Below are positions 59,803 to 64,000 of a stretch of DNA of 64,000 nucleotides, piece by piece; the stretch's first letter is position 1; every line of letters begins with the position of its first letter. A program made the position numbers and the translations under genes. The stretch is taken from contig MAAO01000016.1 of the NCBI GenBank assembly GCA_002163155.1, positions 293,598 through 357,597 on the forward strand, given 5' to 3'. Source of the stretch: Halobacteriovorax marinus. GTDB taxonomy: Bacteria; Bdellovibrionota; Bacteriovoracia; Bacteriovoracales; Bacteriovoracaceae. Under the pieces are notes generated by a model. That model ran no database searches. It was not told where the DNA came from and saw only the letters and a program-made list of their open reading frames with translations.

Positions 59803-60699
59803 ATGAAAAAAATGGCTAAGTTAATCTTAACTCTTTTTATCCTTGGTGCTTTCACTTCTTGTAGTGAAAATCACTTTCGCGAAGATAAGATCTTTGCTGG
59901 TGGGAAGTATGTAACAGCTAAAACTTTAAATAAGGGAAAGCTGATTTATACTGAATACTGTATGCCTTGCCATGGAGTAGATGGTGATGGGAAAGGTGTT
60001 GCTTCTAAAGGAATGAAAGTGCCCCCTAGAGATTTTACGACAGGAATCTTTAAATTTGGAGTTGTATCTTCCGGAGAACTTCCTCATGACGAACACATAT
60101 TTGATCTCCTGAAAAATGGTCTTTCAGGAACAGCGATGCTTCCATGGGATCTAAAAGAAGGACAGGCAGAAGCTGTTGTTCAATATATTAAAACATTTGC
60201 TCCTAAAATTTGGGAAGGCAAAGAACTTAAGCTCGGAGATAAAGTTGAATTGGTAAAAGATCCTTACGGATTGGCCCATATGACAGCTGCAATTTCTAAA
60301 GGTAAGGAAATTTATCACGGAGAAGCGAATTGCCAATCTTGTCATAGAGCTTATGTTGGGCTCCCTGAGCTAGGTAAATATCAAGAAGAAAATCCTTCTG
60401 AAATTGATATGGAAGTGTACACACAAAAACCTCAAGAAACAGAGTGGGGATTTCAGAACATTCCACCAGACTTTACTTGGGACTTGATAAGAAGTGCTAA
60501 GACAGTTAAAGAAATTGCTTACAGAATTGCTGCTGGTGTTGGAGGAACTTCAATGCCTGCTTGGAAAGAAACTATCACTGATGATCAAATTTGGGCTGTA
60601 TCATACTATGTGAAAAGCCTAGTTGATATGAAAGATACTCAAGCAAGAAAAGATTTGATGGCAAAAATTAAAATGCAAAATAAGAAGTACGGAAAGTAG
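59803..60699 (+). CDS. Diheme cytochrome c lipoprotein
   Basis: The 298-residue protein has a lipoprotein signal (ILGAFTSCS, lipobox FTSC) and two CxxCH sites: YCMPCHGVDGDGKG (~53) and CQSCHRAY (~178). Methionine ligand candidates lie in SGTAMLPWD and GGTSMPAWK. Two tandem cytochrome-c domains would deliver electrons from the bc/octaheme complex to CuA. GAGGA precedes the ATG, and it lies 9 bases after subunit III. It is outer- or inner-membrane tethered on the periplasmic side. Confidence 0.9.
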   Translation: MKKMAKLILTLFILGAFTSCSENHFREDKIFAGGKYVTAKTLNKGKLIYTEYCMPCHGVDGDGKGVASKGMKVPPRDFTTGIFKFGVVSSGELPHDEHIFDLLKNGLSGTAMLPWDLKEGQAEAVVQYIKTFAPKIWEGKELKLGDKVELVKDPYGLAHMTAAISKGKEIYHGEANCQSCHRAYVGLPELGKYQEENPSEIDMEVYTQKPQETEWGFQNIPPDFTWDLIRSAKTVKEIAYRIAAGVGGTSMPAWKETITDDQIWAVSYYVKSLVDMKDTQARKDLMAKIKMQNKKYGK

Positions 60700-60707
60700 G
60701 ATAATTA

Positions 60708-61391
60708 ATGTCAACAATACGTGGATATGTAAGAAAAAACACAGCATTTGAAAGGCTTATTGGAAGTAAGATCTTTTGGACACTGTTTGTTCTTTTTACT
60801 TTTTCCTACCCATTGATTAAATCTATAAATAGGACTCTTCCTCCTCCGTTGCCTAAGCTTTATAAAGTTCCTGAATATACGCTAACGAATAGTTTTAATA
60901 AGCCATTTGGAAGTAAAGACTTGAAGGGGAAACTTTATATCGCAGGTTTTATGTTTACGAGTTGTCCAACGACTTGTCCTGCTCTAATGGAGAAAATGGA
61001 TAAGATACAAAAGAGAGTAAGAGGACTTGGTACTAAAATTGCCCTTGTTACCTATTCTGTGGATCCTGACTACGACACACCAGAGGTGTTATTTAAATAT
61101 GCTAGAAAAAGGCACGCAAATCCCTATGTTTGGACATTTTTAACAGGATCAAGAAAAGATTTAAGAAGAACGATAATTGATGGATTTAAAGTTCCAATGG
61201 GTGAAAGAGAGCCGATGACTGGAAATGTTAACGGTGAAGAAATAACTTTAATGGATATAGCCCATAGTGAGAAATTTGTTTTGGTTGATTGGAATGGCAA
61301 CGTTCGTAATTATTATCAATCAGACAAAAATGACATTAATCGAATGATGATTGATGTAGGACTTCTCATAAATAGTACTGAAAAAAGATAA
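60708..61391 (+). CDS. SCO1/SenC copper chaperone
   Basis: The 227-residue thioredoxin-fold protein has an N-terminal anchor (FWTLFVLFTFSYPLIKSI) and the copper-binding CPTTC (FTSCPTTCPALMEKM, CxxxC). The histidine in DIAHSEKFVLVDWNG, required in SCO proteins, is also present. It metallates CuA of subunit II. It lies 8 bases after the diheme cytochrome gene. Confidence 0.93.
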   Translation: MSTIRGYVRKNTAFERLIGSKIFWTLFVLFTFSYPLIKSINRTLPPPLPKLYKVPEYTLTNSFNKPFGSKDLKGKLYIAGFMFTSCPTTCPALMEKMDKIQKRVRGLGTKIALVTYSVDPDYDTPEVLFKYARKRHANPYVWTFLTGSRKDLRRTIIDGFKVPMGEREPMTGNVNGEEITLMDIAHSEKFVLVDWNGNVRNYYQSDKNDINRMMIDVGLLINSTEKR

Positions 61392-61401
61392 GGAGAATTA
61401 T

Positions 61402-61686
61402 ATGTCAGAAACTCAACATCATCACAGTCATAAGAAACTTTATATAATCATTTTCTTTGCACTTACGTTGCTTACGGGAGTTGAATTATTAATACCTGGC
61501 TTAGATACATCTTATGCTTTAAAAGCAACTGGTTTGATCTCTCTCGCTCTTGGTAAAGCCTTCTTGGTTGCATACTTCTACATGCACCTAAATGAAGAGA
61601 CGACAGCTTTAAGGTATCTTGCAGCAGTGCCAATGGCAGCTTTTCTATATGCCGCAGTATTAATTGCTGAGTCAATGTTTAGATAA
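61402..61686 (+). CDS. Cytochrome c oxidase subunit IV (prokaryotic type)
   Basis: The 94-residue protein has three helices (KLYIIIFFALTLLTGVELLI, SYALKATGLISLALGKAFLVAYFYMHL, LRYLAAVPMAAFLYAAVLIAESMF). KAFLVAYFYMHL is the signature of the small caa3/cytochrome c oxidase subunit IV family. An AAGGAG site precedes the ATG. It is the last gene of the operon, followed by a strong terminator. Confidence 0.88.
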   Translation: MSETQHHHSHKKLYIIIFFALTLLTGVELLIPGLDTSYALKATGLISLALGKAFLVAYFYMHLNEETTALRYLAAVPMAAFLYAAVLIAESMFR

Positions 61687-61713
61687 ACAATAATGATGGA
61701 AATGTTAAAATTG

Positions 61714-61739
61714 AGCTTCCTTGGGGAAGCTTTTTTTTT
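61714..61739 (+). terminator. Terminator of the oxidase operon
   Basis: A 7-bp stem (AGCTTCC-TTGG-GGAAGCT) is followed by nine T. Confidence 0.92.
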
Positions 61740-61789
61740 GTTAAAAAATGAAAAATAAAAGGCTAACGTTTTTAGAAATATAAACAGCA

Positions 61790-62650
61790 AATAATCTTAC
61801 GAAATAATATTTAAATCTTTTTTGCTAAATAACGACTTCAATCGCAAGAAAAACACACTTACGAAATAATAATGTAACTATGTTTAAATTATTAAGATCC
61901 TTAATCTAAAAAAACACGTTAGAAGTAATAATTTAAAATCGTTTGTTAAAGAAAACTTCTTCAATCAAAAAAAATACGAAATGAAACTCTAAAGGTGTTT
62001 TGGTAAAAAAGATCTCTAATCTAAAAAAATATCTACGAAAATCAAATATAGTATCAGATGAAGAACTTATTCAATATGAAGTACAAAAATATACTTTAGA
62101 AATGGAAATCTAAAGTTGTTTGTTAGGTAACTTATTCAATCCATAAAAACAAAAACACACTTACGAAATGATAATCTAAAATTTTTTTGATAAATATTAT
62201 CTTTAATCAAAAGAACAAAATTCTTATGAAATAAAAAATTAAAATAGTGTTAGATAAATAACTTCTTCAATCCAAAAAATAAAGAAACTTACGCAGTAAT
62301 CATCTGAAAGAGTGATGGACAAATAGCTTATCCAATCAAAAAAAATATACTTATTAAGAAATATTCTAAAATTGATTTGATAAATAATTTCTGGAATGCA
62401 GAGAAGAAAAATGATATTTGTAAAATAATTATCTAAATTTGTATTGGTAAAAAAAACTTTTTCAATCTAAAAAAATGTAAAATAATTATCTAAATTTAAA
62501 TTGATAAAAAACTTTTTTAATCTAAAGAAAATGCAAAATGATTATCTACATTTGAATTGATAAAAAACTTTTTCAATCTAAAAAAATACAAAATAAAAAT
62601 CCAAAGTTGATTTAATAAATAATGTCTTCAGTCTAAAAAACAGAAAAATA
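61790..62650. repeat. Degenerate AT-rich tandem repeat array, about 14 units of 54-70 bp
   Basis: A 1.27-kb gap without a gene contains a ~860-bp array. Each unit has an ACGAAATAATAATCTAAA-like block, then TTTGATAAATAACTT, then CTTCAATCTAAAAAAA. The last block recurs near 61836, 61899, 61958, 62013, 62065, 62131, 62201, 62262, 62327, 62388, 62457, 62512, 62569 and 62625, so spacing varies from 54 to 70 bases. The copies around 62410-62590 are the most alike, suggesting recent duplication; those at 62065 and 62388 are worn. No frame stays open. The remaining 62650-62910 holds no gene that I can see. Confidence 0.8.
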
Positions 62651-62910
62651 CCTCTAAGATACTAATGTAAATCTATGTATTTTAAATACCATTAAGAATT
62701 TTAACCAACTGTAAAAAAAGAAATTGAAAGTAGTAAAAAAGGTAAGTATTTCTTTAAATGATTTAACCCATTTGTATTGGAAGAGTTGTATGAAAATAGA
62801 AAGAAAAAGTTTTTTAATAGGATGATAATTTACAGAGCTTCAGAGGGGGAGAACTTTTTATCTTATTAATAAAATCAACATTCATCACTTTGATAGATTA
62901 AAATATTTTC

Positions 62911-62934
62911 AAAAAATGCGCCCAATAGGACGCA
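62911..62934 (-). terminator. Terminator of the cyclophilin gene
   Basis: On the minus strand TGCGTCC pairs with GGGCGCA (one wobble) around TATT and is followed by TTTTTT, 28 bases past the stop. Confidence 0.85.
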
Positions 62935-62961
62935 AGAGAATATTTCATATGTGAACTAAGG

Positions 62962-63546
62962 CTACAGCTGCAAAGAGATAGTTATAACTTTATCGTTTAA
63001 AGTTATATTGTCTAAAACATCTAACCCCTCAATGACTTGTCCAAAAACAGTATAGTTTCCGTCTAGGTGAGCAAGAGTGGTTAGTGTAATGTAAAATTGA
63101 GAGTCAGCGCTGTCTTCATCTTCCGGTTTACGGGCCATAGCGACTGTTCCCTTGATGTGTTGTAATTTATTAAACTCTGCTTTTAACTTCTCTCCACTTC
63201 CACCCTTGCCAGTCCCACTGGGGTCACCCATTTGAATGAGAAAATTAGGGTGAACACGATGGAATTTTAAACCATCATAAAAACCACTCTGTACTAGAGC
63301 AATAAACCTAGTAACAGTGTTAGGTGCTTCTTTAGGATAAAGTTTAAAAACAATATTTCCCTTAGCTGTTCTTATTAAGACTTGTGCATGAGAAAGGTTG
63401 TTTTCATCGACCTTTAGGTCTTTTGCCATGATGTTATCGACGTGATTGCTTTCAATTGGTGTTATTTCTTCCGTTTTTTTATCACATCCATAGAAGAGAG
63501 AAGAGAAAGAAAGAATTGTAATCATAGAAAATGCTCGAAATTTCAT
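62962..63546 (-). CDS. Cyclophilin-type peptidyl-prolyl isomerase, lipoprotein
   Basis: The 194-residue protein has a lipoprotein signal (SSLFYGCDKK, lipobox-like LFYG^C) and a short linker. A single cyclophilin domain follows (~55-194): TVTRFIALVQSGFYDGLKFHRVHPNFLIQMGDPSGTGKGG, with the catalytic arginine in FHRV and F-x-x-Q-x-GD, SADSQFYITL, and LDGNYTVFGQVIEGLDVLD. It is shorter than eukaryotic cyclophilins and matches bacterial PpiA/PpiB types. It should fold periplasmic or outer-membrane proteins. Confidence 0.93.
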   Translation of the reverse strand: MKFRAFSMITILSFSSLFYGCDKKTEEITPIESNHVDNIMAKDLKVDENNLSHAQVLIRTAKGNIVFKLYPKEAPNTVTRFIALVQSGFYDGLKFHRVHPNFLIQMGDPSGTGKGGSGEKLKAEFNKLQHIKGTVAMARKPEDEDSADSQFYITLTTLAHLDGNYTVFGQVIEGLDVLDNITLNDKVITISLQL

Positions 63547-63690
63547 AAAACCCGCAAAATATAAATAGTTTTCATAGTAAGTATTAGTCAGGCCTTATGG
63601 ACCCTATAATTAGTGACTTAAGTCAATAAAATCACATACTAGGATTATGTAAAAAAAAGCGAAAAAACACAAATAATATTAAAAACAATG

Positions 63691-63719
63691 TTGACAGGAG
63701 ACCAAGGAACCCATAAATT
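63691..63719 (+). promoter_or_regulatory. Promoter of tRNA-Ala
   Basis: TTGACA at 63691-63696, a 17-base spacer and TAAATT at 63714-63719 predict a start near 63726, 33 bases before the tRNA. Confidence 0.7.
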
Positions 63720-63758
63720 ACGTCTCAACTTCGAAACAAACAAGATTTTGGGAAGCAC

Positions 63759-63834
63759 GGGGGTGTAGCTCAGTTGGGAGAGCACTTGCTTTGCACGCAA
63801 GGGGTCGCAGGTTCAACTCCTGTCATCTCCACCA
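63759..63834 (+). tRNA. tRNA-Ala (anticodon TGC)
   Basis: The 76-base cloverleaf has acceptor GGGGGTG pairing with CATCTCC (two G.T), D arm GCTCAGTTGGGAGAGC, anticodon stem CTTGC/GCAAG with loop TTTGCAC (anticodon TGC), variable GGGTC, T arm GCAGG-TTCAACT-CCTGT, and encoded CCA at 63832-63834. It sits behind its own promoter with no 16S rRNA upstream. A boxA-like GGCTCTTTAAAA follows at about 63850. Confidence 0.97.
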
Positions 63835-64000
63835 TTTACTTGATTTGTTTTGGCTCTTTAAAATTCTAATAATAGTTAAAAGATATGAGGCTTCGGCTGA
63901 TTATCAAGATGAGAAGATCCCAAAATACAGTATAAACACATAATTAAAGTTTCGGCGTAACTAAGTCTTGGATGTTAAATCGTAGAAGTTGTTACACAGT
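63835..64000. other. Region after tRNA-Ala, no gene identified
   Basis: These 166 bases show no ORF and no tRNA. GGCTCTTTAAAATTC at about 63850-63865 resembles the rRNA boxA antitermination element (TGCTCTTTAACA). The 5' end of 16S or 23S rRNA is not recognisable before base 64000. Confidence 0.35.

Noticed and set aside
61790..62650. CRISPR array
   Set aside because: Repeats are not conserved in sequence or length, no separate spacers are visible, and no cas gene is near.

Overview
The window is 64 kb of AT-rich, gene-dense bacterial chromosome with short intergenic gaps. The gene content suggests a Bdellovibrionota member, most likely of the Bacteriovorax/Halobacteriovorax/Peredibacter group. 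The grounds are short D0/D1-only flagellins in tandem, a Tad (Flp) pilus locus, many lysine/asparagine-rich orphan proteins, an aerobic bc/caa3-type respiratory cluster, and a 3-deoxy-style housekeeping set in low-GC codons. This assignment is inference from gene content, not from a marker gene.

Layout. 1-4.1 kb: a minus-strand operon of a signal-peptide protein with an apparent ATT start, a zinc-ribbon protein, greA, recG, an FHA protein and a truncated alpha/beta hydrolase. 4.2-10.8 kb: a UbiB-type kinase, a GNAT acetyltransferase, two flagellins, an SDR protein and an orphan with a probable leaderless mRNA. 10.9-11.1 kb: a candidate 6S RNA on the minus strand with its own promoter. 11.3-19.2 kb: a Tad pilus locus with five small G^Q..E prepilins, a prepilin peptidase, CpaB, the secretin CpaC, a CpaE-CpaF fusion and TadB. 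19.3-23.4 kb: a secreted YD-repeat protein, an aldehyde dehydrogenase and three tiny secreted proteins of one apparently unnamed family. 23.4-26.8 kb: a response regulator operon and lon on the minus strand. 27-38.6 kb: glmU-glmS-uvrD/pcrA, a divergent beta-clamp (DnaN-like) protein, an AsmA-like protein, mtnA, ppx/gppA and a cyclic-nucleotide-binding protein. 38.6-44.5 kb: a divergent histidine kinase/response regulator pair, a stand-alone FliG-like domain protein with a coiled-coil partner, a thiolase and two membrane proteins. 44.5-61.7 kb: a respiratory supercluster of HEAT anchor, Rieske protein, split cytochrome b, an octaheme cytochrome c, two subunits III, CtaA-CtaB fusion, CoxB, CoxA, diheme cytochrome c lipoprotein, SCO1 and subunit IV. 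It is interrupted by a minus-strand tryptophan-degradation pair. 61.8-62.65 kb: about 14 degenerate AT-rich repeats of 54-70 bp with no gene. The end holds a cyclophilin lipoprotein and tRNA-Ala(TGC).

How they work together. GlmU and GlmS sit side by side and supply UDP-GlcNAc. The Tad genes form an almost complete pilus export machine, lacking only a separate TadC and pilotin here. The respiratory genes encode a quinol-to-cytochrome-c-to-oxygen chain with its heme A and copper assembly factors.

The points most worth following up are the three-member secreted peptide family, the AT-rich repeat array, the divergent second-type beta clamp, the two genes that appear to start at ATT or ATA, the CpaE-CpaF fusion, and the candidate 6S RNA.
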